In this document: positions 9,253-19,666 of the stretch, piece after piece | Layout of the letters: every line of letters starts with the position of its first letter | Numbering within the stretch: position 1 is the first letter of the stretch | Position numbers and translations under genes: made by a program | DNA from: Komagataeibacter xylinus NBRC 15237 | GTDB taxonomy: Bacteria; Pseudomonadota; Alphaproteobacteria; Acetobacterales; Acetobacteraceae | Length of the DNA stretch: 64,000 bases | Assembly (NCBI RefSeq): GCF_001571345.1 | Contig: NZ_BCTP01000003.1 | Coordinates: forward strand, 62,001 to 126,000 | Direction: 5' to 3' | Notes under the pieces: model-generated | The model's database searches: none | What the model was told of the DNA's origin: nothing | Seen by the model: only the letters and a program-made list of their open reading frames with translations

Positions 9253-9759
9253 ATGCACGACACAAAACGGAACACGACCCTGCGCCAGAAGGGTGGCCGC
9301 ATCCTCCGGGCGTTCGCCCTGCCGGGCATGGCCGCGTTATGTGCCATGGCGGTCGGGCTGGCTTCCCCCGTCGCCGCCCATGCCGACGGGGCGGAGATTA
9401 TTGGCCGGTGGATGACCAAGGACCATGATGGCGTGTTCGAGATCAGCCAGTGCGGGCAGGAAGTGTGCGGCAGGCTGGCGGGGCTGCGCTACACCACTGA
9501 CATGCCGCGCGACAAGCGGGGCGAGCCTGAATGCAACCTGCCCATGCTCAACGGGTTTACACCTGACCCCGAAACGAAGGGGCACTGGAATGGCCACGTT
9601 ACCGATCCGGATACGGGGCATGTGTACCATGCCAAGCTGTGGGTCTCGCAATCGGGCGACCTGAAGCTGCGTGGCTTCGTGGCGGTGCCTTTATTTGGTG
9701 AAACCGAAACATGGACCCGCTATACCGGAGATATCGGCCCTGCGTGCAAACTGCCGTAG
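9253..9759 (+). CDS. DUF2147 secreted protein
   Basis: A 168-aa protein with a long basic n-region, a hydrophobic core (ALPGMAALCAMAVGLASP) and a likely signal-peptidase site after AHA, followed by a DUF2147 domain (GRWMTKDHDGVFEISQCGQEVCGRLAGL, then KLRGFVA). The two Cys in CGQEVCG may form a disulfide. DUF2147 proteins are periplasmic and of unknown function. ATG 9253 has GGGGGA 10 nt upstream; ATGs at 9223 and 9232 are alternatives. Confidence 0.8.
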   Translation: MHDTKRNTTLRQKGGRILRAFALPGMAALCAMAVGLASPVAAHADGAEIIGRWMTKDHDGVFEISQCGQEVCGRLAGLRYTTDMPRDKRGEPECNLPMLNGFTPDPETKGHWNGHVTDPDTGHVYHAKLWVSQSGDLKLRGFVAVPLFGETETWTRYTGDIGPACKLP

Positions 9760-9805
9760 CAAGCAATAAAAACAGTTCCAACTGACCAGGATCGCCCCTT
9801 CTGTC

Positions 9806-11041
9806 ATGAGCACAACCCTCTCACGCCGCACCTTCGCCACCGCCCTGGCCGCCACTGTGCCCGCACTCTCCCGGCGCGCCATGGCGCAGGCCCAGACCGC
9901 GCCGAGCAAGCCGCGCACCATCTGCTACATCGGTGGCTACACCCAGCATGCCCCGCCGGGCGGGGCCGGCAACGGGCAGGGCATATCGGTGTTCGAGATG
10001 AACCCCGATACCAGCAGCCTTTCCCCGCTCATGACCTATGTGGATATCGCCAGCCCGTCCTTCATGGCCATGTCCGGCGATTTCAGGCATCTCTACGCCC
10101 TGAGCGAGATCGATGATTTCAATGCCAACAAGGAAGGCTGCGTCACCGCGTTCTCGGTCAACCGTTCAAGCGGGGAACTGACCAAGCTCAACGTCATGCG
10201 TTCAGGCGGCGCCGTGCCCGCGCATCTGAGCATCCATGCCTCGGGCAGATACGTGCTGGTGGCCAATTACATGGGCGGCACGGTTGGCGTGCTGCCCATC
10301 CACCCCGATGGCAGCCTTGGCGATCCGACCGATGTCGTGCACAACACCGGCCCGCGCATGCCCGACCGCGCGGCGGACAACCCGCCGGGCAACTTCGCCA
10401 TCAGCGATCATTCCATGTCGCATGTGCACATGGTGGCCTCCGACCCCTCGGGCCGCTACGTTCTGGCCTGTGATGCCGGGCTGGACCGGGTCTATGTCTG
10501 GACGCTCGACCTGCATACCGGCCGCCTCGTGCCCGCCAAGACACCCTTCATCGCCATGACGCCGGGTTCCGCCCCGCGCCATTTCTCCTTCAACGAGAAG
10601 GGGACGATGATCTACATCCTGGGCGAGCAGGATTCGAAAGTGGTCGCCGCCACTTTCAACCCGCAGACCGGCGAGATCGTGCCGCAGCAGACCGTCAGCA
10701 CCGTGACCCCGCATTTTCGCGGCAGCACGCTGGCAGCGGGCATCCTGCTCTCGCCCAACGGCAGATATCTGTACGTGTCAAACCGGCTGGGCGATTCGCT
10801 GGCCAGTTTCCACGTGAACGATGACGGCACGCTCAACCTGGTGGAAGAAATATGGATGCATGCCGATTATGGTCGCGCCATGATGTTCGACCCCAGCGGC
10901 ACCTTTCTGTTCTGCGCCAACCAGCGCAGTGATTCGGTCACGTCGTTCAAGGCCAATGCCCAGACCGGCGTGCTCGATTTTACATGGAACTTCACCCCCG
11001 TGGGCAGCCCGACCACCTTCGCGTTCATGAACACGATCTGA
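9806..11041 (+). CDS. Tat-exported lactonase-family beta-propeller protein
   Basis: A 411-aa protein of the seven-bladed beta-propeller lactonase family (PF10282, 6-phosphogluconolactonase/YbhE type). The N-terminus is a twin-arginine signal (SRRTFATALAATVPALS...AMA), so the protein should be exported folded to the periplasm. The blades show repeated G-R-Y-[VL]-L/Y patterns such as ASGRYVLVANY, PSGRYVLACD and PNGRYLYVSN. Cytoplasmic relatives hydrolyse 6-phosphogluconolactone; an exported form more likely acts on unphosphorylated sugar lactones. Glucono-1,5-lactone made by the glucose dehydrogenase in this window is an obvious candidate, but that is inference. It is convergent with ubiG. Confidence 0.85.
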   Translation: MSTTLSRRTFATALAATVPALSRRAMAQAQTAPSKPRTICYIGGYTQHAPPGGAGNGQGISVFEMNPDTSSLSPLMTYVDIASPSFMAMSGDFRHLYALSEIDDFNANKEGCVTAFSVNRSSGELTKLNVMRSGGAVPAHLSIHASGRYVLVANYMGGTVGVLPIHPDGSLGDPTDVVHNTGPRMPDRAADNPPGNFAISDHSMSHVHMVASDPSGRYVLACDAGLDRVYVWTLDLHTGRLVPAKTPFIAMTPGSAPRHFSFNEKGTMIYILGEQDSKVVAATFNPQTGEIVPQQTVSTVTPHFRGSTLAAGILLSPNGRYLYVSNRLGDSLASFHVNDDGTLNLVEEIWMHADYGRAMMFDPSGTFLFCANQRSDSVTSFKANAQTGVLDFTWNFTPVGSPTTFAFMNTI

Positions 11042-11072
11042 GTGGCCTGACCACAACGGGCGCGCAGCTTCC

Positions 11073-11822
11073 TCAGTCGCGCACGAGGGCCGCGATGTAG
11101 TTTACCGCCATGTCGCGGCTCTCGCGCCAGCCACCCAGGCCGGGCACCATGCCCGCCACATCGGTCACGCGCAGGCCTGCGCGGGCGGCGTACTGGCCCA
11201 GCTCGGCGGGCGTGATGAACTTCTTCCAGTCATGCGTGCCCACGGGCAGCAGGCGCAGCACGTATTCCGCCCCGATCTTGGCCATGGCCATCGAGCGCCA
11301 TGTGCGGTTCATGGTCGAGACGACCATGACCCCGCCCGGCTTGAGCAGGCTGCCCAGCATGCACAGGAAAGCGGCCGGGTCGGTCACATGCTCGATGACC
11401 TCGAGGGCGGAAATCGCGTCAAACCGCGCATGATGGGCCACAAGTTCCTCGGCGCTGCCGCAACGATAAGCCAGCGGGCCTGCGGATGCGGGCAGGGGGT
11501 GGTGGCGCAGGTGCAGCCGCCCCGCCGTGATCGCCGCCTGGGAGGCATCAAGCCCGGTCACGTCAAAGCCCGCGCGGGCAAAGGCCTCGCTGGCCAGCCC
11601 CGCGCCGCAGCCGATATCGAGCAGCGTGCGCCGGGTGCCATCCTCCGCCACGGGAGCGGGCAGGTGGCGCATGGCCCAGCCCGTGCGCAGGTCGTTCATG
11701 GCGTGGAGCGGGCGCATGGGACCCGCGGGATCCCACCACCGGGCAGCGAGATCGCTGAAATGGGCGATTTCATCCGGGGCGACGGAATCCGCTGACACAA
11801 CGGTCGAATCGTGATGTTGCAT
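11073..11822 (-). CDS. ubiG: Ubiquinone biosynthesis O-methyltransferase
   Basis: A 249-aa UbiG catalysing both O-methylations of the ubiquinone ring. Hallmarks are FSDLAARWWDPAGPMRPLHAMN at the N-terminus, SAM motif I LLDIGCGAGLASEAFA, and DAISALEVIEHVTDP. The start at 11822 is supported by an AAAGGCGG about 7 nt upstream; the longer open frame upstream is not conserved-looking. It is divergent from lysC, a widespread alphaproteobacterial arrangement. Ubiquinone is the electron acceptor of the membrane glucose dehydrogenase encoded further on. Confidence 0.95.
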   Translation of the reverse strand: MQHHDSTVVSADSVAPDEIAHFSDLAARWWDPAGPMRPLHAMNDLRTGWAMRHLPAPVAEDGTRRTLLDIGCGAGLASEAFARAGFDVTGLDASQAAITAGRLHLRHHPLPASAGPLAYRCGSAEELVAHHARFDAISALEVIEHVTDPAAFLCMLGSLLKPGGVMVVSTMNRTWRSMAMAKIGAEYVLRLLPVGTHDWKKFITPAELGQYAARAGLRVTDVAGMVPGLGGWRESRDMAVNYIAALVRD

Positions 11823-11958
11823 GGGTGCACCGCCTTTCAATTGGCTTTCTCCCGCTGGACGCGGAAGCTGGGGAGATGTATGTGACGCGGCTTGCGCATA
11901 ACGCAATGCCCCGGATTGGCCAACAGGCCCCCGTTCCGGATATGCTGAAGCCCGAGCC

Positions 11959-11974
11959 ATAATGGAGCCATTAT
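11959..11974. promoter_or_regulatory. Palindrome over the lysC ribosome binding site
   Basis: ATAATGG-AG-CCATTAT is a perfect 7-bp inverted repeat with a 2-nt centre. The GGAG serving as lysC Shine-Dalgarno (11 nt before the ATG at 11979) lies in its middle. The 2-nt centre is too tight for a full RNA hairpin, so it would act either as a DNA operator or as a shorter RNA stem covering the ribosome binding site. Confidence 0.35.
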
Positions 11975-11978
11975 TCCG

Positions 11979-13232
11979 ATGTCCCCTACCGTACCGCGGA
12001 TCGTGATGAAATTCGGCGGCACTTCTGTCGCTGATCTTGACCGGATTCGGGCCGTGGCGGAAAAAGTCCGGAAACAGGTCGAGGCCGGATGCGAGGTTGC
12101 CGTTGTGGTTTCCGCCATGTCTGGTGTGACCAACCGCCTCGTCGGTTACTGCCGCGATCTTTCCGCAACGCATGATGAACGCGAATACGATGCCGTCGTT
12201 TCCACCGGCGAGCAGGTGACCAGCGGGCTGCTTGCCATCGCGCTGCAGAAGCTGGGCATCAACGCCCGCTCCTGGCTGGGCTGGCAGATTCCGCTGCGCA
12301 CCGATAACGCCCACGGCAAGGCCCGCATCGAATCAATCGACGGCACGGCCCTGATCGAAAGCATGAGCGCGGGCCAGGTGCCGGTCGTGGCAGGTTTTCA
12401 GGGCATTGGGGAAGACGGGCGCATCACCACGCTGGGCCGTGGCGGCTCCGACACCTCGGCCGTGGCGCTGGCCGCGGCACTGAAGGCGGATCGCTGCGAC
12501 ATCTACACGGATGTGGACGGAATCTATACAACCGATCCGCGTATTGTTACCAAGGCACGCAAGCTGGACCGCATCACCTATGAGGAAATGCTGGAGCTGG
12601 CGTCGGTTGGCGCCAAGGTACTCCAGACCCGGAGCGTGGAACTGGCCATGAAGAAGCGCGTGCGGGTGCAGGTGCTCTCCAGTTTCAATGACGGGCCAGC
12701 ACCATCGGAAGGGCATCTGCCCGGTTCATTAGTCGTGGATGAGGACGAAATCGTGGAACAGGAACAGGTCGCCGGAATTGCCTACTCCCGGGACGAGGCG
12801 AAGGTTTCCGTCCGCCAGCTTCCCGATCGGCCGGGTATTGCCGCCGCCGTGTTCGGCCCGCTGGCCGATGCCAACGTGAACGTGGACATGATCGTGCAGA
12901 GCACCGGCGATGACGGCATGACCAACATGACCTTCACCATTGGCAAGACCGACCTCGCGCGCGCCATTGCGGTGCTGGAAGACACGCGCGCCACCACCCG
13001 CTACGCCGAACTGCAGACCGATGACAGCGTAGTCAAGATCAGCGTCGTGGGCGTGGGCATGCGCTCGCATGCCGGTGTGGCCAGCACCATGTTCCGCACC
13101 CTGGCCGAGCGCAACATCAACGTGCAGGTCATCTCGACAAGCGAGATCAAGGTCTCGGTGCTGATCGCCGCCGAATATACCGAGCTGGCCGTGCGCGCGC
13201 TCCATACCGCCTATGGGCTGGATGCGGCGTGA
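11979..13232 (+). CDS. lysC: Aspartate kinase
   Basis: A 417-aa aspartokinase, first enzyme of the lysine/threonine/methionine/diaminopimelate pathway. The N-terminal kinase domain starts with the KFGGTSVAD motif, and VSAMSGVTN and [11 protein letters not shown] are visible further on. Two C-terminal ACT domains (from about residue 265; [15 protein letters not shown] and [13 protein letters not shown]) imply feedback inhibition by lysine and/or threonine. Its TGA overlaps the GTG start of the next gene by four bases (GTGA). Confidence 0.97.
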   Translation: MSPTVPRIVMKFGGTSVADLDRIRAVAEKVRKQVEAGCEVAVVVSAMSGVTNRLVGYCRDLSATHDEREYDAVVSTGEQVTSGLLAIALQKLGINARSWLGWQIPLRTDNAHGKARIESIDGTALIESMSAGQVPVVAGFQGIGEDGRITTLGRGGSDTSAVALAAALKADRCDIYTDVDGIYTTDPRIVTKARKLDRITYEEMLELASVGAKVLQTRSVELAMKKRVRVQVLSSFNDGPAPSEGHLPGSLVVDEDEIVEQEQVAGIAYSRDEAKVSVRQLPDRPGIAAAVFGPLADANVNVDMIVQSTGDDGMTNMTFTIGKTDLARAIAVLEDTRATTRYAELQTDDSVVKISVVGVGMRSHAGVASTMFRTLAERNINVQVISTSEIKVSVLIAAEYTELAVRALHTAYGLDAA

Positions 13233-14320
13233 GCACGACCATGTCCGCCATTCCTGATGCCCCGTCCGCCCTGACCGACCCCGCGCGCCGTACCGAGGCC
13301 CGCGCCCGGCTCGACCACCTGTGGGGGCGTGGCACGCGCTTTCTGGGTAGCGAATACGCGCTGCTGGCCGGGGCCATGTCGTGGGTGAGCGAGCGCAACC
13401 TTGTCTCGGCCATTTCCAATGCGGGCGGCTTTGGCGTGCTGGCCTGCGGCGCGATGGAACCCGACCGCCTGGCCGAGGAAATTGCCGCGACACAGGCCCT
13501 GACCACCCGCCCGTTCGGCGTGAACCTGATCACCATGCATCCCCGGCTTGATGATCTGGTGCAGGTCTGCATCAGGGCAGGCATTACCCATGTCGTGCTG
13601 GCAGGGGGCATCCCGTCCGGCCCGGTCATCCGCGCCATCAAGGATGGGGGTGCCAAGGTCATCGCGTTCGCGCCCGCCTTCGTGCTGGCCAAGCGGCTGG
13701 TGCGCCTGGGCGTGGATGCGCTGGTGATCGAGGGATCGGAAGCGGGCGGTCATGTCGGCCCCGTGTCGCTGACGGTGCTGGCGCAGGAAATCCTGCCCCA
13801 TATCCATGACGTGCCGGTGTTCGTGGCAGGCGGGCTGGGGCGGGGGGATGCGATCCTGTCCTACCTTGAGCAGGGCGCATCGGGCGCGCAGCTTGGCACG
13901 CGCTTTGCCGCCTCACGCGAGAGCATCGCGCATGAAAACTTCAAGAAGGCCTTCATCCGCGCCAACGCGCGTGATGCCGTGACATCGGTGCAGCTTGACG
14001 AGCGTTTTCCTGTCATTCCGGTGCGGGGGCTGAACAATGCCGGCACACGGTGCTTCATGCAGCACCAGGCGGAAACGCTGCGCCGCTTTCAGGATGGTGA
14101 ACTGACCAAGGAAGCCGCCCAGCTCGACATCGAGCATTTCTGGGCGGGTGCCCTGCGCCGCGCCGTGATTGATGGCGATGTGGAGAACGGATCGGTCATG
14201 GCCGGGCAGTCAGTGGGCATGATCACCGCAGAGCAGCCGGTCAGCGAAATTATCAATCAGCTGGTCGATCAGGCCATCGATGCCCTGATCCGTCAGGAAG
14301 AGAGGGCCCGCTACGGATGA
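13229..14320 (+). CDS. Nitronate monooxygenase-like FMN oxidoreductase
   Basis: A 363-aa TIM-barrel flavoprotein of the nitronate monooxygenase / 2-nitropropane dioxygenase family. Visible family motifs are the N-terminal substrate loop GAMSWVSERNLVSAISNAGGFGVL, VIEGSEAGGHVGP and FVAGGLGRGDAI for FMN phosphate binding. Members detoxify nitronates or act as enoyl reductases; the substrate here is not known. The start is a GTG in a GTGA overlap with lysC, and the end overlaps the next gene by ATGA, so all three are likely co-translated. The tight coupling to aspartokinase has no obvious metabolic reason. Confidence 0.88.
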   Translation: MSTTMSAIPDAPSALTDPARRTEARARLDHLWGRGTRFLGSEYALLAGAMSWVSERNLVSAISNAGGFGVLACGAMEPDRLAEEIAATQALTTRPFGVNLITMHPRLDDLVQVCIRAGITHVVLAGGIPSGPVIRAIKDGGAKVIAFAPAFVLAKRLVRLGVDALVIEGSEAGGHVGPVSLTVLAQEILPHIHDVPVFVAGGLGRGDAILSYLEQGASGAQLGTRFAASRESIAHENFKKAFIRANARDAVTSVQLDERFPVIPVRGLNNAGTRCFMQHQAETLRRFQDGELTKEAAQLDIEHFWAGALRRAVIDGDVENGSVMAGQSVGMITAEQPVSEIINQLVDQAIDALIRQEERARYG

Positions 14321-15456
14321 CCGATGGCAAGCGCATTTTCCGCGGCAAGGCAACGCCGGGCACGCCCGCGTCAGCACCTGGTGCCACTCCCATAGCCTCG
14401 GTCGGCGACATGCTGCGCGCGCGCCGCGAGGAACTGGGCTGGAACCTGCCTGATGTCGCGGCATGGCTGCGCATCCGCCTGCCTTACCTGCAGGCCCTTG
14501 AGGAGGGACGCCCCGGCGAACTTCCCGGCTCGGCCTATGCCATCGGCTTTTTGCGCAGCTACGCCAATGCGCTGGGGCTGGAAGGCGAACAGCTTGTCGA
14601 ACGCTTCAAGATAGAAAGCCGCGGGGCCTTTACCCGCAGGGCTGAACTGTCCTTTCCCGTGCCGCTGCCTGACCGAGGGCTGCCAACCGGCGTGCTCCTG
14701 CTGTGCGGCCTCGTTATTCTGGTGGGTGCCTATGCGGGATGGTACAAGCTGACCGGCTCGCAGGGCATTCACGACCTTCCGGCCAAGCTGACCCTGCCGG
14801 GCCTGTCATCGGGCACGACCGCGTCGCCGCAGGTGGCCTCCGTGCTGCCGCCTACAGATGAACGGCCCGCGCCACAGCCCCTGCCACCGCAGGAGCGCGA
14901 TGCGCTGACCGGGGTGCCCGACACGCTGCCACCGGCAGCAGTGCTCCCGCCCATGCCAGCACCTGCCGCTCCCCCGCAGCCGCTCGAGAAAATGGGCGAG
15001 GACCGTAACGTGCTGGCCCAGCAGGCTTCGCCCGCGCCAGCATCCGTACCCTCTGCCACCGCGACCGACAGCGTAACCCTGAACGCATCGGGCACGACCT
15101 GGGTGGAGGTGCGCAAGCACGGCGGCCCGGTGCTGTATGAGCACGTACTTCATGCTGGCGATACATGGCAGACGCCGCCCGGCCAGTCCGGCCTGGAACT
15201 GACCGTGGGCAACGCTGGCGGGCTGACACTTGCGGCAGGCGGGATCACGACCCAGCCGCTCGGCCGTAATGGCGAAGTGCGGCACAATATTCCGCTCAGC
15301 CCGGCGGGCGTGGCTGATGGGTCGGTGCTGCAAGCCGCACCGGCGGAAAATATCCACCCGCCAATGCCTTCATCCATGCAGCCAGGCGGCACAACCGCCA
15401 CAGGGGGCGGCAATAATCTCTCTCCGCCCCTCCCACAGCACATCAATCCAGAGTAA
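14317..15456 (+). CDS. RodZ-like protein (HTH, single TM, DUF4115)
   Basis: A 379-aa protein with RodZ architecture. A cytoplasmic Cro/CI-type helix-turn-helix domain (residues 29-96: DMLRARREELG...LPYLQALEEGRPGELPG) is followed by a single membrane span (about 124-144), a long Pro/Ala-rich periplasmic linker and a C-terminal DUF4115 beta domain (TWVEVRKHGGPVLYEHVLHAGDTW). RodZ links MreB to the elongation machinery and rod shape. In alphaproteobacteria this gene commonly precedes ispG, as here. It starts in an ATGA overlap with the preceding flavoprotein gene. Confidence 0.88.
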   Translation: MTDGKRIFRGKATPGTPASAPGATPIASVGDMLRARREELGWNLPDVAAWLRIRLPYLQALEEGRPGELPGSAYAIGFLRSYANALGLEGEQLVERFKIESRGAFTRRAELSFPVPLPDRGLPTGVLLLCGLVILVGAYAGWYKLTGSQGIHDLPAKLTLPGLSSGTTASPQVASVLPPTDERPAPQPLPPQERDALTGVPDTLPPAAVLPPMPAPAAPPQPLEKMGEDRNVLAQQASPAPASVPSATATDSVTLNASGTTWVEVRKHGGPVLYEHVLHAGDTWQTPPGQSGLELTVGNAGGLTLAAGGITTQPLGRNGEVRHNIPLSPAGVADGSVLQAAPAENIHPPMPSSMQPGGTTATGGGNNLSPPLPQHINPE

Positions 15457-15492
15457 AAGGGTCTCCTACGGCATGGTCCACACTGTGGTCAC

Positions 15493-15511
15493 CATGCCGG
15501 GAACCGGCATG
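15493..15511. other. Strong short hairpin between the rodZ-like gene and ispG
   Basis: CATGCCGG-GAA-CCGGCATG forms an 8-bp stem with a 3-nt loop, 37 nt after the RodZ-like stop. No T-run follows, so it is a weak terminator at best; it may stabilise the upstream mRNA or mark the ispG leader. Confidence 0.35.
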
Positions 15512-15591
15512 TAACAGACCAACGGGCCGTGCCACGCCCCGCCACGGCGGGCCGGAGCACACACCGCCGCCTTAATGTGGAGGGCACAGAA

Positions 15592-16752
15592 ATGAGCAGC
15601 TATCGTCCCTATCAGCACATCGAACGCCGCAAGTCGCGGCAGATCCATGTCGGCAACGTGCCGGTCGGTGGTGATGCCCCGGTTTCGGTGCAGACCATGA
15701 CCAACACGCTGACCACCGATGCCGAGGCCACGATCGCGCAGATCCGCCGCGCCGAGCTTGCAGGCGTCGATATCGTGCGCGTGTCCTGCCCCGATGAGGA
15801 GAGCACGAAGGCGCTCGCCGAGATCGTGCGCGAAGTGAACGTGCCGATCGTGGCCGACATCCACTTCCACTACAAGCGTGCCATCGAGGCCGCCCGGGCC
15901 GGGGCCGCGTGCCTGCGCATCAACCCCGGCAACATCGGCAGCGCCGAGCGCGTGCGCGAGGTGGTGAAGGCTGCGAAGGACCACAACTGCTCCATCCGCA
16001 TCGGCGTCAATGCCGGTTCGCTGGAGAAGCACCTTCTGGAAAAATACGGCGAGCCCAACCCCGAAGCCCTGGTGGAAAGCGCGCTCGAACACGCCAGGAT
16101 TCTTGAAGATCATGACTTTCATGAGTTCAAGATCAGCGTGAAGGCATCGGACGTGTTCATGGCGGTCGCGGCCTACCAGCAGCTTGCCGATGTATGCGAC
16201 CACCCGCTGCATATCGGCATTACCGAGGCGGGCAGCAAGCGCGCGGGCACGGTCAAGTCCTCCATCGGGCTGGGCAACCTGCTCTGGGCGGGCGTGGGTG
16301 ACACGATGCGCGTCTCGCTCTCGGCGGAGCCGGAAGAGGAAGTGCTGGTTGGCTGGGATATCCTCAAGTCGCTCGGGCTGCGCCACCGTGGCGTGAAGAT
16401 CATTTCCTGCCCGTCCTGCGCGCGGCAGGGCTTCAACGTGATCGAGACCGTGCAGACGCTGGAAGATCGCCTGGCCCATATCAAGACGCCCATGACGCTG
16501 TCGATCATCGGTTGCGTGGTCAATGGCCCCGGTGAGGCGCTGATGACCGATATCGGCGTGACCGGTGGTGGCTCAGGCCGACATATGGTCTATTCCGCCG
16601 GCAAGCAGGATCACACCATGCCCGCCGGTGACATGATCGAGCATATCGTGGACCTGGTGGAAAAGAAGGTGGCCGTGCTGGAAAAGGCGGATGCCGACAA
16701 CACCCCCGCCGAGGAAATGGCCCGCGAGGCCACCATGTCCACCACGGACTGA
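15592..16752 (+). CDS. ispG: 4-hydroxy-3-methylbut-2-enyl-diphosphate synthase (IspG/GcpE)
   Basis: IspG is the 4Fe-4S enzyme of the non-mevalonate isoprenoid pathway, reducing MEcPP to HMBPP. The 386-aa protein carries the conserved cluster ligands in ISCPSCARQ and in the [12 protein letters not shown] segment. The substrate-binding N-terminus [10 protein letters not shown] is intact. ATG 15592 has a GGAGGG at optimal distance; the 21 extra residues encoded upstream are not conserved. The pathway feeds ubiquinone side chains and hopanoids, both important in acetic acid bacteria. Confidence 0.97.
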   Translation: MSSYRPYQHIERRKSRQIHVGNVPVGGDAPVSVQTMTNTLTTDAEATIAQIRRAELAGVDIVRVSCPDEESTKALAEIVREVNVPIVADIHFHYKRAIEAARAGAACLRINPGNIGSAERVREVVKAAKDHNCSIRIGVNAGSLEKHLLEKYGEPNPEALVESALEHARILEDHDFHEFKISVKASDVFMAVAAYQQLADVCDHPLHIGITEAGSKRAGTVKSSIGLGNLLWAGVGDTMRVSLSAEPEEEVLVGWDILKSLGLRHRGVKIISCPSCARQGFNVIETVQTLEDRLAHIKTPMTLSIIGCVVNGPGEALMTDIGVTGGGSGRHMVYSAGKQDHTMPAGDMIEHIVDLVEKKVAVLEKADADNTPAEEMAREATMSTTD

Positions 16753-16841
16753 ATCAAACGCCGCGTGTCCGGCCAAGGGGTGCGCGGCCCGGCCGGTGGC
16801 CTGCACGCGGGCCATTGGCGTGAAGACAGGAATATCGCGTA

Positions 16842-18098
16842 GTGAGCAGCTTACAGCCCGTTCGTGGCACCCATGACCTGATTGGTGAGGAACGCAGGCG
16901 GTTCAACCATGTAGTGGAAACCGCGCGCCGCATTGTCGGCCTGTACGGGTTTGATGAGTGGTCGACCCCCGTGTTCGAGGATACGCGGGTCTTTTCGCGC
17001 TCGCTGGGCGATACGTCGGATGTTGTCTCGAAAGAGATGTACACATTCGAGGACCGTGGCGGTGAATCCCTGACCCTGCGGCCCGAGGGCACGGCAGCCA
17101 TCTGCCGCGCGCTGGTCACCAACGGCCTGACCCAGTCCCTGCCGCAGAAGGTGTTCTACGCCGGGCCGATGTTCCGCTACGAGCGCCCGCAGAAGGGGCG
17201 CTACCGCCAGTTCCACCAGATCGGTGCCGAACTGCTGGGTTCAGCCGAGCCGCTGGCCGATGCTGAGGTCATTGCCATGGGCCGCGACGTGCTGCACGCG
17301 CTTGGCATTGGCGATGAAGTGGTGCTGGAACTCAACACCCTGGGCGACAGCGCAAGCCGTGATGCCTGGCGCACGGCGCTGATCGCCTATTTCAGCGAAC
17401 GACGCGCCGAACTCTCCGCTGACAGCCAGGCCCGGCTGGAGCGTAACCCGCTGCGCATCCTCGACAGCAAGGCCCCGCAGGATCGTGCGCTGGTTGCGGA
17501 TTCGCCCACCATCGCCCAGTTCCTCACACCCGAGGCCCAGGCATTCTGGGATGGCCTGCGCAGCACGCTGGACACGATGGGCGTGCGCTTTCGGGAAAAT
17601 CCGCGCATTGTGCGGGGGCTGGATTATTACGGCCATACCGCCTTTGAGTTCGTGACCGAGCGCCTTGGCGCGCAGGGTACCGTGCTGGCTGGTGGGCGCT
17701 ACGATGGCCTCGTGGCCGAAATGGGTGGCCCCGCCACGCCCGCCATTGGCTGGGCGGGCGGGATCGAACGCCTATCCATGCTGCTTGAGGATGTTCCGGC
17801 CGAGCCGCGCCCGGTTGCCGTCGTGCCGATGGGCGCGGATGCACAGGCTGCTTCCCTGACCGTGTTGCAGGGCCTGCGGGCTGCTGGCATCCGGGCGGAA
17901 ACATCCTATCGCGGCAACATGAAGCGCCGCATGGAACGCGCCAACCGCATGAAGGCGTCGCATGTCGTGGTGATTGGCAGCGACGAAATTGCACGCGGCG
18001 TGGTCCAGCTCAAGAACCTCGATAGCGGGCAGCAGGCCGAGATACCCTTTGATGGCGTGGCCGCAGCCCTTCAGGCCGGAAGCGCCGCAGGGGGCTGA
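16842..18098 (+). CDS. hisS: Histidyl-tRNA synthetase
   Basis: A 418-aa class II synthetase. Motif 1 lies in the N-terminal part, motif 2 is [22 protein letters not shown], the histidine-binding [13 protein letters not shown] and GGRYDGL elements are present, and the C-terminal anticodon-binding domain begins near VAVVPMG. The start is the GTG at 16842 with ACAGGAA upstream. It is 2 nt from prfA and certainly in the same transcript. Confidence 0.97.
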   Translation: MSSLQPVRGTHDLIGEERRRFNHVVETARRIVGLYGFDEWSTPVFEDTRVFSRSLGDTSDVVSKEMYTFEDRGGESLTLRPEGTAAICRALVTNGLTQSLPQKVFYAGPMFRYERPQKGRYRQFHQIGAELLGSAEPLADAEVIAMGRDVLHALGIGDEVVLELNTLGDSASRDAWRTALIAYFSERRAELSADSQARLERNPLRILDSKAPQDRALVADSPTIAQFLTPEAQAFWDGLRSTLDTMGVRFRENPRIVRGLDYYGHTAFEFVTERLGAQGTVLAGGRYDGLVAEMGGPATPAIGWAGGIERLSMLLEDVPAEPRPVAVVPMGADAQAASLTVLQGLRAAGIRAETSYRGNMKRRMERANRMKASHVVVIGSDEIARGVVQLKNLDSGQQAEIPFDGVAAALQAGSAAGG

Positions 18099-18100
18099 GC

Positions 18101-19162
<1,062 letters not shown>

Positions 19163-19174
19163 GGGAGCACCGGT

Positions 19175-19636
19175 TCAGGAAGTGGGCGCGGCACACAGGC
19201 TGCTATGGCCGGGGTGGCGCTCGACGCTTTCGGGCTCATCTTCATCGACAAGGTAGAATTCGGTGAAATTGCGCGAGGCAATGGCTTCAAAATGATGGCC
19301 ATCGGGATGATACAGCACGCCTTCGCCGCTGACCTGATGGATCTCGACCTTGCCACTGGGGCGGCGAATGTAAATTTCCCCACACAGGGCGTAGCTGTGG
19401 TTGAGGCGCCCCATCGCTGTATCGACATGCACCGTCTGGCTGGTATGGTCCGCGTCGAGGCGAAAGGTGGCGACAAGCTGCTCATCAACATAAAAGCGCT
19501 CGGCTTCCGAAATCTCCCCACTGCCATAGTCGTCTCTCACATCGAACGATCCGGCAAGGGCAGGGGACGCACCAGCGCATAGCAGGGCGGTCAGGAACAC
19601 GCGCGCAAGGCGTGATAAAGGGGCGGGCAGGGACAT
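19175..19636 (-). CDS. Secreted hypothetical protein, 153 aa
   Basis: Not recognised as a named family. A clear signal peptide (RLARVFLTALLCAGASPALA) is followed by a mature domain of about 124 residues that looks beta-rich (GEIYIRRPSGKVEIHQVSGEGVLYHPDG) with an acidic C-terminal patch (DEDEPESVE) and two mature-part Cys. It is inserted on the opposite strand between prfA and prmC. Probably periplasmic; no function assigned. Confidence 0.72.
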   Translation of the reverse strand: MSLPAPLSRLARVFLTALLCAGASPALAGSFDVRDDYGSGEISEAERFYVDEQLVATFRLDADHTSQTVHVDTAMGRLNHSYALCGEIYIRRPSGKVEIHQVSGEGVLYHPDGHHFEAIASRNFTEFYLVDEDEPESVERHPGHSSLCAAPTS

Positions 19637-19666
19637 AATGCCTCAGTATGACGGAAAGCAGCGGCG

